Part shown: positions 9,387 to 18,010 of the stretch, piece after piece
Layout of the letters: each line of letters opens with the position of its first letter
Position numbering within the stretch: position 1 is the first letter of the stretch
Source of the DNA: Providencia rettgeri
GTDB lineage: Bacteria > Pseudomonadota > Gammaproteobacteria > Enterobacterales > Enterobacteriaceae
NCBI RefSeq assembly: GCF_041075285.1
Contig: NZ_CP163512.1
Location: 1,240,001 to 1,304,000 of the forward strand
Direction: 5' to 3'
Length of the DNA: 64,000 nucleotides
The notes under the pieces: generated by a model
Told to the model about the DNA's origin: nothing
What the model saw: only the letters and a program-made list of their open reading frames with translations
Database searches by the model: none
Translations under genes and position numbers: made by a program

Positions 9387-10229
9387 TTAACTTGAAAATG
9401 TAAGTTGTAAGCCAGTGCCAACCTCTTTTACAGGCGCATGCTTAGCTAAGTGTATTTTGGCGGCAAGATCAGTACAGTGGCAAGGGTGAATGTGTAATAG
9501 CTCTTGTTGAGCAAAATAGTTGCCTGTCTGTTCTAAAATGTTATCTGCTGCTTGTTGCAAGTGAAAACCGCCAATAACCGTAACAATTCGAGTTATACCT
9601 GTAACCTGCTTTGCATACTCAACAATATTGCAAATACCAGAATGAGAACAACCCGTTACAACAATGAGTCCTTCCGTAGTTGTGATTGCTAATGCGGTGT
9701 CATCAAGAACATAGTCATCAACATTATGTCGATTTTCATCAAGAGTGGTACCAATAGGTTCTTTACCTTCAAAACTATTGTTGCGTGGAATTTGGCCTAA
9801 AAATACTACATTCTCTGATAGATAGTAAGGCTTGATGGATTCAACGCAACTGAAATACGCATCAAGTACATCCTTAGAGGTATTTGCCCCAATGACTTTT
9901 GATTGAAACTTTTTAGGTTTTAACGCATCAGGATGATAAATAAGCTGTTTAGGCTGCCGAGTTTCAAGGTTACGACGGTCAAAATATTGAATTAAATGGC
10001 TTAGCCCCCAAGTGTGATCATTGTGCCCATGGGAAAGGACAAGGTCAGTAATCTTCGCAAGATCAATATTGAGCATGTGGGCGTTATTAATAAAAATATC
10101 TGAGTAGCCAGTATCAAATAAGATTTTTTTGTTACCAGCCTCAATGTAATAGCAAACACCAGGTTCGCCGCAAAAGTAACTATCGATTAGGGTATTGTTA
10201 TCAACAAGAACGGTAATTTTAATTGTCAT
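9387..10229 (-). CDS. MBL-fold metallo-hydrolase (COG1237-like)
   Basis: 280 residues from the ATG at 10229; an ATG 21 bases upstream is also in frame but lacks a ribosome-binding site. The fold is metallo-beta-lactamase: KILFDTGYSD, the metal-binding motif SHGHNDHTWGL, VVTGCSHSGI for the third ligand group, and IGGFHL near the C-terminus. It resembles the branch related to methanopterin-type ribofuranosyl-aminobenzene phosphate synthases, whose bacterial members mostly have no known substrate. No signal peptide. A terminator follows directly, so it is a single-gene unit. Confidence 0.85.
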   Translation of the reverse strand: MTIKITVLVDNNTLIDSYFCGEPGVCYYIEAGNKKILFDTGYSDIFINNAHMLNIDLAKITDLVLSHGHNDHTWGLSHLIQYFDRRNLETRQPKQLIYHPDALKPKKFQSKVIGANTSKDVLDAYFSCVESIKPYYLSENVVFLGQIPRNNSFEGKEPIGTTLDENRHNVDDYVLDDTALAITTTEGLIVVTGCSHSGICNIVEYAKQVTGITRIVTVIGGFHLQQAADNILEQTGNYFAQQELLHIHPCHCTDLAAKIHLAKHAPVKEVGTGLQLTFSS

Positions 10230-10345
10230 AGTAAGCTCGTCGTTATGCATAATAATCGTAACACGTTATATCAGATAATCTGTTGGGAATATTCAATGAT
10301 AGGCAAATGTAAGCAAAGAAAGGTGGATATAAAGGAAATAAGATG

Positions 10346-10368
10346 CGGGCACAGTAAAAATGTGCCCG
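10346..10368. terminator. Hairpin between the chemoreceptor and MBL-fold genes
   Basis: CGGGCACA and TGTGCCCG form a perfect 8-bp stem around a 7-base loop. It lies downstream of the chemoreceptor stop on the minus strand. The U-tract is weak, so termination strength is uncertain. Confidence 0.6.
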
Positions 10369-10406
10369 TTCGTCTAACAATTTAATTTAGTAACATTTTT
10401 TAGTTG

Positions 10407-12053
10407 TTAGATTTTTGCTTGGTTCAGTGTTGTTGGTTCTTGTGTCTCTTTAGGCTCAATATGAAAAATAGCAATAATATCTTCCAATAAATCGGATTGT
10501 GATTCGAGCGCTTTTAAAGACGATTGTAATTCACGAGTCATTGAAGCATTAGCTTGTGTTGTATTATCTAATTCATTGATAGCCAGATGGATCTGGCTGA
10601 CGCCGTGCGTCTGTTCATTAGAGGCTAGGGCAATGCTTTGGATCATTTCATTAATATTCGAAGTGTCCTGTGCGATAGAGACTATATTGTCATTCGCATC
10701 CGCTGCTAGCTGGAAACAATGATTAATTTTATCATTTGAATTATTGATCAGTAATTTAATTTCTTTCGACGCTTGAGTACAACTAATTGATAATTCGCGA
10801 ACTTCATTAGCAACAACGGCAAAACCTTTACCATGTTCACCGACTCGTGCTGCTTCAACGGCTGCATTGAGTGCTAACAAATTAGTTTGGAAGGCGATAT
10901 TATCAATTGTCGATGTAATTTTGCTTATTTCTTTCGAAAAATCGACGATATCATCCATATTTTCCACCACATCAGAAATTAGTTCATTACTCTTATCAAT
11001 AGTTACACTGGTCGCCGACATCAGTTGGCATGATTGATTCGTATGTGCGGTATTGAGTTTAAATGAAGAGTCTAATTCTTCAACACTGGCGGCTGTTTCA
11101 ACAATCGCAGCTGCCTGCTGATCTGCGCGGATGGATAAATCATGATTCATTTGAGTGATATCATTTAATTCAACTTTTATATGATGCGTGTTGTCGTAAA
11201 TATTTTTGACAATTTCTACAAGCTTGCTTTGCATATTAGAAACATGTTGTTTAAGCAGCTTTATTTCAAAAAGACCTTTATCATCAAAGCGATGGTAAAG
11301 AATACCCTGACTGACTTTTTCGATACCATCTATAACTTGATTAAGAGGACGGATAAAGAAAAACTGCAAAATAAAACGAATAAAGAGTGTGACGATGGTG
11401 ACTATTATAATGATTGCAATAAGACCAATGATGCTTTGGTTGTAAAGTTTTTCACTGGAAGCTGCAATATCATGGTAATTAGTATTAAGCTGTTGATGAT
11501 AACTCATATAATGCTTTTCAAATGCATCTTGAAATGATTGTGTTGGTTGATTTAAGAAGTCATAGGTTTTTCCTTCTACCAAGAACATCGAAAGCTCATT
11601 TAGAGCAGCATATAATGTATTGTAGGAATTCTCTAACTCGGTGAAGGGGACACTGTTTTTATACATGGAGCTTTCAGCAAAACGTTGCCAATAGGCTGTT
11701 GTTTGTGTCATTTTCTGATGATAAAACTGAATAAGGCTGTCGATATCCGTATTCGATGTTTTCATTTTATTGATAATTAATAAATGACGAGAGCTTGCAC
11801 GATTTAAGGTATTGCGCGCTTGAAGTAGGGACTGCCAGGTATTATTCAGTTCAGTTTGTTCGTTATAAATCGCATCAAGGTTGTAGAGAGTTGCCTGATA
11901 CTGTTTTAACGAGCTAAAGAAAAACCAGCAAGTTGACAGTAACAAAACGATTAGCAATCCAGAAATAAACCAGACCAGCGTCGTCGTTTTTAGGCCAGAG
12001 AAGGTGAATTTAGCTGAGTTAAATTTCATTTTTTTTGAAGTATCAGACATCAT
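10407..12053 (-). CDS. Methyl-accepting chemotaxis protein
   Basis: 548 residues. The order is: short cytoplasmic tail; TM1 (about 25-47); a helical periplasmic sensor of about 160 residues (Tar/Tsr-like four-helix type); TM2 (about 207-233); HAMP (about 234-286); and the long coiled-coil signalling domain. The conserved hairpin tip that contacts CheA/CheW is at about 385-425 ([20 protein letters not shown] then [11 protein letters not shown]). The C-terminus (TTLNQAKI) has no NWETF-type pentapeptide for CheR/CheB, so methylation may rely on other receptors. The ligand is unknown. A good FliA promoter about 160 bases upstream places it in the flagellar regulon. Confidence 0.95.
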   Translation of the reverse strand: MMSDTSKKMKFNSAKFTFSGLKTTTLVWFISGLLIVLLLSTCWFFFSSLKQYQATLYNLDAIYNEQTELNNTWQSLLQARNTLNRASSRHLLIINKMKTSNTDIDSLIQFYHQKMTQTTAYWQRFAESSMYKNSVPFTELENSYNTLYAALNELSMFLVEGKTYDFLNQPTQSFQDAFEKHYMSYHQQLNTNYHDIAASSEKLYNQSIIGLIAIIIIVTIVTLFIRFILQFFFIRPLNQVIDGIEKVSQGILYHRFDDKGLFEIKLLKQHVSNMQSKLVEIVKNIYDNTHHIKVELNDITQMNHDLSIRADQQAAAIVETAASVEELDSSFKLNTAHTNQSCQLMSATSVTIDKSNELISDVVENMDDIVDFSKEISKITSTIDNIAFQTNLLALNAAVEAARVGEHGKGFAVVANEVRELSISCTQASKEIKLLINNSNDKINHCFQLAADANDNIVSIAQDTSNINEMIQSIALASNEQTHGVSQIHLAINELDNTTQANASMTRELQSSLKALESQSDLLEDIIAIFHIEPKETQEPTTLNQAKI

Positions 12054-12419
12054 TGATTATTTCCTTTCATACCATCGAGCAGTATGTTTTGAATACATAC
12101 AAATAACCACTTTCAAACATAACATTGTTAGCAATAAGTGAATCAACAGGATCCAATAGGCTAATGTGTTATATAGTTACGCAAAGCATCAGGTGTAGGG
12201 ACTAACTCAATGTATCGGCATTCGCGCTGGATACTTTATATCCAATAATATGACTTAGTTCATAAAAATGAATGAAATCTAGGTAAAATTACTTATTTAT
12301 TGGAATGGTTAGCAGCATGAAAAGAAATTTTATGAACTGTTATTTGAAGTGATAATACTGTTAACTATTTAATAGTAAGAGATCATAATCAGCTAATTTT
12401 AAAAAGGAATTCAATTCGT
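12054..12419. other. Intergenic region between chemoreceptor and glpM
   Basis: 366 bases between divergent genes. It holds a FliA-type promoter reading left at 12212-12238, described separately, and presumably a glpM promoter. Nothing else stands out. Confidence 0.6.
12212..12238 (-). promoter_or_regulatory. Sigma-28 (FliA) promoter for the chemoreceptor
   Basis: On the minus strand the sequence reads TAAAGTAT, 11 bases, GCCGATAC. The enteric FliA consensus is TAAAGTTT-N11-GCCGATAA, so 14 of 16 defined positions match with exact spacing. It points at the chemoreceptor gene, leaving a leader of about 150 bases. Flagellar class 3 control of chemoreceptors by FliA is established in enterics. 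Confidence 0.85.
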
Positions 12420-12758
12420 ATGTTTTCATTATTATTAAAATGCTTAATTGGTGCTGTTGCTGTACTTATTATTGCATTGTTTTCTCGGAGTAAAGTTTAC
12501 TATATTGCTGGTTTAGTACCGTTATTTCCTACCTTTGCGCTTATTGCACACGTGATTGTTGTACAAGAGCAGGGAAGGGAGGCATTAAGAAAAACGGCAT
12601 TATTTGGCTTATGGTCGTTAATTCCTTATGGGATGTATTTGCTCACAGTATATTTATTTGCAACGAAAATGACAGCTTGGGGAAGTTTAAGTTTAGCAAC
12701 AATCGTTTGGATAATTACAGCCGCAATTTTAGTTTATGTTTGGCAGCTTGTTCAGTAG
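12420..12758 (+). CDS. glpM: GlpM-family membrane protein
   Basis: 112 residues with four predicted membrane helices and almost no soluble part. The pattern FSRSKVYYIAGLVPLFPTFALIAH, an EQGREALRKTALFG loop and SLIPYGMYLLTVY match GlpM, a small inner-membrane protein first described beside the glycerol genes in Pseudomonas aeruginosa. Its molecular role is not established. GGA precedes the ATG. No glp genes are nearby. Confidence 0.8.
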   Translation: MFSLLLKCLIGAVAVLIIALFSRSKVYYIAGLVPLFPTFALIAHVIVVQEQGREALRKTALFGLWSLIPYGMYLLTVYLFATKMTAWGSLSLATIVWIITAAILVYVWQLVQ

Positions 12759-12910
12759 GTAATAACAGGCAATTTTAAATTTTTAGCGAAAAAATACTTT
12801 ATTTAAAGGGTTGTTATCGAAATAAAGGGTCTTATCGTCTTTTAGGTCGCAAAATAATAGGTATAAACTATAATAATATTTAATGTTTTTTCTCAGGTTA
12901 TATATACAAA

Positions 12911-13312
12911 ATGTTATTAAGAACGCTAGTTTTATTACTTGTTGCTGGGTGTGCATATATTGCTGGGCTCATGACGGAAATGACGCTTGACACAGAGTTA
13001 GACACGGAAAGTAAAGTGAGAAGTTCAGTTGAGGACTTTTTGGCGTACCCCTCTGCGGCAACGTATAAAAATGTTAAGTATTACGTATTAACAAAAAGTG
13101 ATGAAGGCGAAGAAACCGGATATTACTGTGGTGAAGTTTTCGGTTTTGAAAATGAATTACCTCATGGCTATAAGCGATTCATTGTTAGGTTACATAAAAA
13201 TAGAACTGGCAAAGTGATGATTTCAATTCCATTTGTTGAAAAGACGGATGATATTATCCCCTCTGAACAATTTGAATCTGTTTGGGAGCGCTATTGTCAT
13301 CGTGGAGAGTAG
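12911..13312 (+). CDS. Membrane-anchored hypothetical protein, paralogue of 6892-7308
   Basis: 133 residues. An N-terminal membrane segment (residues 3-22, LRTLVLLLVAGCAYIAGLMT) is followed by a small domain. It aligns with the product of 6892-7308 at SKV, PSAATYKNVKYYV, GYYCGEVFGF, LPHGYKRFIVRL and a C-terminal W..YC, so the two genes are clear paralogues separated by about 5.6 kb. The conserved cysteine pair and membrane anchor suggest an envelope-facing domain. The function is unknown. An inverted repeat follows the gene at 13330-13358. Confidence 0.75.
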   Translation: MLLRTLVLLLVAGCAYIAGLMTEMTLDTELDTESKVRSSVEDFLAYPSAATYKNVKYYVLTKSDEGEETGYYCGEVFGFENELPHGYKRFIVRLHKNRTGKVMISIPFVEKTDDIIPSEQFESVWERYCHRGE

Positions 13313-13329
13313 CCTGTTTTGAGGAATTA

Positions 13330-13358
13330 ACACTCGTTAACCAATGTATAACGAGTGT
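13330..13358. terminator. Inverted repeat after hypothetical gene
   Basis: ACACTCGTTA and TAACGAGTGT form a perfect 10-bp stem around a 9-base loop, 18 bases after the stop at 13312. The T-run is poor, so it is a possible rather than a strong intrinsic terminator. Confidence 0.5.
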
Positions 13359-13548
13359 ATGCTCTTTAGCGAATTTTAATAGCCAAAGTTGATAGAAATG
13401 TTGGCAAAAACTCTGCTTGTTTGCCCTATGCCATTTGATTTACAGAAAGAAAATCAGTCATAGAGTGTACTCTTTAATGCAATAATTTATTAAGTTTACT
13501 AAAAAATAAACAAATAATAATTAAAAATGTATTACTAAGTACTAAAAA

Positions 13549-14040
13549 CTACTTACCAATCACTAAATGATAATCTATTTCATCGAAGGTAAAATTAGCG
13601 GCAACTCGCATGCCCAATTTTTGGTGAGCCGCTAGTGAACGTGGATTTTGAGTATTAATAAAGGCAATAGGCTTACCTGTGTTTAAGGCACAAATTTTGT
13701 CATATAAGGTGTTAAGTATGCCTTGTCCTCTGTAGTGATGATCAATACAAACAGGGCCATAGAGCCAATTATTTTTGGTGAGGTCAGGAAACTGTTTGAG
13801 AATAAAATGAGCAATAGGTGGTAATGCGGTAGATGCCGTGGAAAAACTAAAGACCACGCCAATAATGTCTTGGGAAGTTAATGCAATCATGGTGCCTGAG
13901 CTTCCCATAAACATACTCTTGACTTTCGGGAGAGGGAACTCACCGAGTAGTTCGCCATGGTTAGAGGGTGCGTTAGCTTGTAATAAATCGGCGACTTTGT
14001 CAGTATCGGTAAGGTTCATTAAGCGATATTGAATACACAT
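13549..14040 (-). CDS. GNAT-family N-acetyltransferase
   Basis: 163 residues. The GNAT fold is indicated by the N-terminal YRLMNLTDTDKVADLL, the acetyl-CoA-binding loop HHYRGQGILNTLYDKI (R/Q-x-x-G-x-G/A type) at about residue 110, and a C-terminal NPRSLAAHQKLGMR (about residues 134-147) typical of motif B. It transfers an acetyl group from acetyl-CoA to an amine; the substrate cannot be inferred. Single-gene unit, divergent from the gene at 14167. Confidence 0.85.
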   Translation of the reverse strand: MCIQYRLMNLTDTDKVADLLQANAPSNHGELLGEFPLPKVKSMFMGSSGTMIALTSQDIIGVVFSFSTASTALPPIAHFILKQFPDLTKNNWLYGPVCIDHHYRGQGILNTLYDKICALNTGKPIAFINTQNPRSLAAHQKLGMRVAANFTFDEIDYHLVIGK

Positions 14041-14166
14041 TTAATTCTCCTTTTTCCTAAGCTTAAATAAGGCGTTGAATTCAGTGATAGGCTGATTATA
14101 GCTTATTGAGTTTATAAATTTTTCATTTCATAATAACGGTAATTATCTTTTTACTATGAAACCAAC

Positions 14167-14511
14167 ATGCTAGCAAAATTGTATCCGGTATTTTTACTTA
14201 TTATTTCAAATGTTTTTATGATGTTTGCTTGGTATGGTCATTTGAAATTTACTACAAAACCCTTATATGTCGTGATATTTTTTAGTTGGCTAATTGCCTT
14301 TGTTGAATATTGCTTTGCTGTCCCCGCAAATCGATTAGGTCACCCGTTTTACAGTGCGGCAGAATTGAAAACAATGCAGGAGGTTATCACACTCTGTGTT
14401 TTTGTGCTTTTTTCGGTTTTATATTTGGGGGAAAGTATAACTATTAATCATATTATTGGCTTTTCCCTGATATTTGCAGGCGCATTTTTTATCTTTAAAG
14501 GGCCGTTTTAA
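14167..14511 (+). CDS. DUF486 (DMT superfamily-like) membrane protein
   Basis: 114 residues with four predicted helices. Conserved DUF486 positions are FMMFAWYGHLKF near the start, the loop CFAVPANRLGHPFYSAAELKTMQE (about residues 54-77), and the final helix IIGFSLIFAGAFFIFKG. The family looks like a half-size drug/metabolite transporter but has no proven substrate. The gene converges with the aminotransferase gene at 14619. A long stem and a truncated copy of the dispersed repeat lie between them. Confidence 0.8.
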   Translation: MLAKLYPVFLLIISNVFMMFAWYGHLKFTTKPLYVVIFFSWLIAFVEYCFAVPANRLGHPFYSAAELKTMQEVITLCVFVLFSVLYLGESITINHIIGFSLIFAGAFFIFKGPF

Positions 14512-14543
14512 AATAAAAGGAGTCGGTTTGTCCCTATTCCTTT

Positions 14544-14601
14544 AGACTGCTGACAAACCGATTAAGTTTGCCAGCAGGTTAGATTGATTTTGAAAATCAA
14601 C
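14544..14601 (-). repeat. Truncated copy (copy 4) of the terminator-associated repeat
   Basis: Read on the minus strand, this matches the distal half of the repeat found in full at 18011, 21313 and 49038. It has TCAATCTAACCTGCTGGC, an AAAC...GTTT hairpin and the end GTTTGTCAGCAGTCT. The proximal half (TTGTTGACAAAGTG and its stem) is missing. As in the full copies, its orientation follows the upstream gene, here the minus-strand aminotransferase. GGTTTGTC inside it also pairs with GACAAACC at 14523-14530, giving a long stem that may terminate the convergent transcripts. Confidence 0.75.
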
Positions 14602-14618
14602 AGTTTGATAGTGTAAGC

Positions 14619-15770
14619 CTACACCCAACCTTTTTGGTGAAATTGTTTTAGAACAATAACAAATTGCGCCATTTCTTCTGGGGTGCCTAATGTTAAGCGG
14701 TTCCAGCCAACAGCGGGTGGAAACTCTCTTCCTACCATTACGTTAGCATCTGCCATACGCTGCTTATAGGTTTTTACATCACCGTTCACTTTATGGAAGA
14801 TAAAATTTGCCTGTGAAGGCGCATATTCCAATCCAATTTCATTTAATGCGGTTTCGACAATTTTGCGTGATAAATTATTGGACTTTAGACTATGTGTAAT
14901 AAATGGCTTATCGTTTAATGAAGCAAGTGCGGCAACCGCCCCAGCGGTATTCGTGTTATCAATGGATAAAAATTCATCTACAGCAGCAATAACCTCTGGT
15001 ATTGCAATACCGTAGCCAACCCGCAATCCTGCAAGTGCAAATATTTTTGAGAAAGTGCGAGTCACAATGAGATTTTTTTGACCTTTTTTAACTAACTCGA
15101 TTGCACTGATGAAGTTTGGATCTTCAACGAATTCAGCATAAGCCTCATCAACAATAAAAAATTGGTCATCTGTAACTTTACTCATCCAGCTATCCAACTG
15201 ACTATGTGGGGTGATCATCGCTGTTGGGTTATTTGGATTACAGAGGTAAATCATTGATAACCCATCAAAATCGTTTGCGATTTGTTCCATTTTGACGAGG
15301 TCGAATGACAAGTCCGCTTTTAGAGGGACTTTAGTTATTTGTACACCTAATGGAAGGGAGTACAGCTCAGCATAATTAAAGGTGGGATCAGGTGTAACAA
15401 GTTGGATTTTTACGCCTCTTTTTCTCGCTTTATTTACCAACATGGCAACTGTGGCTTGGATAGTTTCTGAGGAACCATTACCGACACTGACATGTTTGTC
15501 AGATAGGGAATAAAGCGAACCAATATTAGTCACTAACTGGGCTCGGGCATCATCAGGGTAACGAAACGAATTAGGTAAAGCTGCAATAATTGCCTGTTTA
15601 GCTTTCTCAGACATCCCTAATGAATTTTCATTAAAATTAAGTAATAACGGGTGTTTAGCATCCGGTAGTTGTACGGTTGACGTATTGGCAACAGATTGCT
15701 TTATGAAAGAATTTAGTGCTAATCCACTGGCAACTAATGATGTTGATTTTAGAAATGAACGACGATCCAT
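14619..15770 (-). CDS. HisC-like PLP-dependent aminotransferase with Tat signal peptide
   Basis: 383 residues. The N-terminus MDRRSFLKSTSLVASG matches the twin-arginine motif (RRSFLK) followed by a hydrophobic stretch and a small-residue cleavage region near residue 29. The rest is a fold-type I aminotransferase of the histidinol-phosphate group: NFNENSLGMSEKA, GNGSSETI, NPNNPTAMI, DEAYAEF, and the PLP lysine Lys242 in TRTFSKIFALAGLRVGYG. HisC itself is cytoplasmic and acts in histidine synthesis, so a Tat-exported member is not the biosynthetic enzyme; the substrate is unknown. Single-gene unit. Confidence 0.85.
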   Translation of the reverse strand: MDRRSFLKSTSLVASGLALNSFIKQSVANTSTVQLPDAKHPLLLNFNENSLGMSEKAKQAIIAALPNSFRYPDDARAQLVTNIGSLYSLSDKHVSVGNGSSETIQATVAMLVNKARKRGVKIQLVTPDPTFNYAELYSLPLGVQITKVPLKADLSFDLVKMEQIANDFDGLSMIYLCNPNNPTAMITPHSQLDSWMSKVTDDQFFIVDEAYAEFVEDPNFISAIELVKKGQKNLIVTRTFSKIFALAGLRVGYGIAIPEVIAAVDEFLSIDNTNTAGAVAALASLNDKPFITHSLKSNNLSRKIVETALNEIGLEYAPSQANFIFHKVNGDVKTYKQRMADANVMVGREFPPAVGWNRLTLGTPEEMAQFVIVLKQFHQKGWV

Positions 15771-16027
15771 AGTTATTCCCTGAAATTATTATTTTTGAAT
15801 CTATTAGATTACTCAAAATAATTGCAAAGTAAATAATTATATACTAAAAGTGACTTTTTATTCATTTTTGGGGTGGGGCTATAAAGTGATAAGTGAAATT
15901 AATTTAATTTAATTAAGTAGATAGATTAAATTCTAAGCGATTTTTGTACAAAAGAATGCATTGCCAGTTGAATTTTAATCGTAATATAATAATGGGTATA
16001 ACGAGAAAGATTTAACATGGAGCAAAA

Positions 16028-16540
16028 ATGAAATTATTTATGTTTTACATTGGTGGCAATGCAGGCAGATCTAACATTGAAGTTCATGATGTTCAGTTTG
16101 TTGCCGCAGAAAAGCCAACGGATGCTTGGCCGGTATTAAGAGACGCTTGGTTTGGGGATAAAGATAAAATACATATTGATGGTTATAGCGTTATTACGTG
16201 GGCGGATGGCTTTGATGTCACATTAAGGCGAGAACCGTCGAAAAGCAGTGATAAACTTTATTTTGTCAATGTGGGCGGTTATAGCCCAAACAACTTAGCT
16301 GAGTTACATGAATTTGATCTGTTTGTTGGTAAAACAGCGAATGAAGCGAAACAAAAAGCAATTAAAACACTGCTAATTGATAGCCAGCAGCAACATAAAG
16401 ATAATTTGAAAGATGTCGATGATTGTGTCTTACTACAACAAGTAGGTGAGTTTTATATTCACCTAACAGAAAATCCACAGGGTGAACATTTTATGCCACA
16501 ATGGCAAGGTTATCAGCCCATTGGTTTACTGAAGGAGTAA
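16028..16540 (+). CDS. DUF1543 domain protein
   Basis: 170 residues, cytoplasmic. It has two related halves: MKLFMFYIGGNAGRSNIEVHD with a following W/D-rich loop (AWFGDKDKIHIDGY), and KLYFVNVGGYSPNNLAELHEFD with FVGKTANEAKQKA. This internal duplication and the opening K-L-F-x-F-Y-I-G-G are typical of DUF1543. No biochemical role is known. A 7-bp inverted repeat follows the stop and separates it from a convergent gene. Confidence 0.85.
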   Translation: MKLFMFYIGGNAGRSNIEVHDVQFVAAEKPTDAWPVLRDAWFGDKDKIHIDGYSVITWADGFDVTLRREPSKSSDKLYFVNVGGYSPNNLAELHEFDLFVGKTANEAKQKAIKTLLIDSQQQHKDNLKDVDDCVLLQQVGEFYIHLTENPQGEHFMPQWQGYQPIGLLKE

Positions 16541-16552
16541 ATCAATAATCAA

Positions 16553-16570
16553 GGGTAGCATTTGCTACCC
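16553..16570. terminator. Inverted repeat between convergent genes
   Basis: GGGTAGC and GCTACCC pair around ATTT between the stops at 16540 and 16582. It has no T-run, so it is a weak terminator candidate for both directions. Confidence 0.5.
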
Positions 16571-16581
16571 TGAGCGTTGAA

Positions 16582-16926
16582 TTATTGGCCTTGAATAGGC
16601 GTATTTGGTGTAATTTCGACTACAGCAACTCTTACCATATATTGTTTGCCATTTTCACCCTTAGGAACATCTGCAATTATTTTTTTGAGTGCTTCTTCAG
16701 GCTGCGTTGTTTGTACTGATGTTGAATATTGCATCATTCCTTGATAACGACCACTGTAATTATTATTGCGGTAGTTATCACAAGGTCGGTTATTATACTG
16801 CTGGTGATTTTGGTAGCCACCACGATGCCAAGAGCCATTTCCATAACCATCACCATAATACGCAAATGTTGAGAAACTTGCTGCCATCAAACTTGCCGAA
16901 ATAATTAATGGTTTTAGAATATTCAT
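16582..16926 (-). CDS. Small secreted Gly/Tyr/Asn-rich protein
   Basis: 114 residues with a clear signal peptide (LIISASLMAASFSTFA, cleavage near residue 22). The mature protein starts with a low-complexity stretch rich in Gly, Tyr, Asn and His (residues 23-63) and ends with a conserved-looking segment (EEALKKIIADVPKGENGKQ then YMVRVAVVEITP). It is probably periplasmic or surface-associated. I do not recognise the family. The opposite-frame ORF across the same bases is a shadow. Confidence 0.7.
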   Translation of the reverse strand: MNILKPLIISASLMAASFSTFAYYGDGYGNGSWHRGGYQNHQQYNNRPCDNYRNNNYSGRYQGMMQYSTSVQTTQPEEALKKIIADVPKGENGKQYMVRVAVVEITPNTPIQGQ

Positions 16927-17091
16927 ATTTCATCTCCTTTGGAATATTTATTAATTATTATATTGGCAGCTAAATTAATTAAATCAATTTAATTTACTTA
17001 TATAAATGAATAAATCATATTTGATACAATATTTATTCATTATTTCTTCACAATGAAGATAAATTGTTAAAATAATAGATAAAACGTTAAT

Positions 17092-17316
17092 CTATTGGTT
17101 TTCAGTAAAAAATTTAGCGAGCTTACTGAGCGAAGTGATTGAAGCAACAGCAATATCTTTATTGTAATCATCGCATAAATTTAATAACCGATCGATAGCG
17201 TGCTGTTGTTCAATAGAACACTTATAGTCACCTAGCGCATTGATAGCGGCGATTTTGACATCATTATTTGTACCATAGGTTAATTCAACTAAATTTTTAA
17301 CGATTTTTTCTTTCAT
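17092..17316 (-). CDS. Small HEAT-repeat-like protein
   Basis: 74 residues, all helical by composition. Two repeats can be seen: VKIAAINALGDYKCSIEQQ and DIAVASITSLSKLAKF, both with the A-x-x-A-L-x-x-L spacing of HEAT/ARM repeats. Such short proteins usually mediate protein-protein contact. The partner is unknown. No strong ribosome-binding site precedes the ATG, which lowers confidence. Confidence 0.6.
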   Translation of the reverse strand: MKEKIVKNLVELTYGTNNDVKIAAINALGDYKCSIEQQHAIDRLLNLCDDYNKDIAVASITSLSKLAKFFTENQ

Positions 17317-17590
17317 AGGTTAATTGATAATAAATAAAACGTTGGATGATGCGAGTATAAAACTTGAATAGAAAATATAAAATGTTTTTTTTATCAATGT
17401 TTAATAAAATGATATCAAAATAAATAATATTAATTGAAAATAAATAATAGCAAATGACTAACTAGCTTGGCCGTTTAATGATAGAAAATAGGTTCGAAAT
17501 GGCGATAAGCACGATTTTGGACTTTAAAGGCTCATTTTGTTCACTCTTATAGCAAATATGCCTTTATACTAAACTGAGTAAATACATTGT

Positions 17591-17977
17591 ATGAAGGATA
17601 GTCAGTTGAAACGTATCAAAACAAAACTCTTAATCGTTTTATTGTTAGCGCTGGGCGTTTTTGCCTATCATTTTTATACCACAATTGGTGATTCAGATGT
17701 TGAAAACATGGCTAAGCAATTGGTAGAAAAGAAGTTAGAACGATCTGGTGCTATTACATTTAGCAACGTCAGAATTGTTTTAAAAAATGAATACAAAGAG
17801 GGAAGTAGCTTTCGGGTTTGTGGGCAATATCAGCTTGCTCAGCAAAGTGAAATGCTGCCATTTGTTGCGAGCGTAAACGTACAGGAAGGGAAGTTTTCAG
17901 AACATAATCAATTGATTATTAGTGAAACACCGGAGTTGGAAATTTCGATAGACAATTTATGTACTCAAAAGTCTTAA
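17591..17977 (+). CDS. Membrane-anchored hypothetical protein, distant relative of the 6892 and 12911 products
   Basis: 128 residues from the ATG at 17591. A TTG at 17606 has a better-spaced AAGGA, so the true start may be five codons later. One membrane helix (about residues 11-30, TKLLIVLLLALGVFAYHFY) precedes a domain with FSNVRIVL, FRVCGQYQL, LPFVASVNV and a cysteine five residues from the end (DNLCTQKS). Position by position this echoes KN(M/V)xYY, CGEVF, KRFxV and the terminal cysteine of the other two paralogues. The function is unknown. Its terminator hairpin is duplicated around a repeat element. Confidence 0.7.
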   Translation: MKDSQLKRIKTKLLIVLLLALGVFAYHFYTTIGDSDVENMAKQLVEKKLERSGAITFSNVRIVLKNEYKEGSSFRVCGQYQLAQQSEMLPFVASVNVQEGKFSEHNQLIISETPELEISIDNLCTQKS

Positions 17978-17986
17978 TACAAGCAA

Positions 17987-18010
17987 TCAGCGCAATGTAA
18001 AATTGCGCTG
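17987..18010 (+). repeat. Proximal copy of duplicated terminator hairpin (no T-run)
   Basis: A 24-base direct repeat identical to 18147-18170. It contains CAGCGCAAT and ATTGCGCTG, a 9-bp stem around GTAAA, starting 9 bases after the stop at 17977. This copy is followed by the repeat element instead of Ts. Confidence 0.9.
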
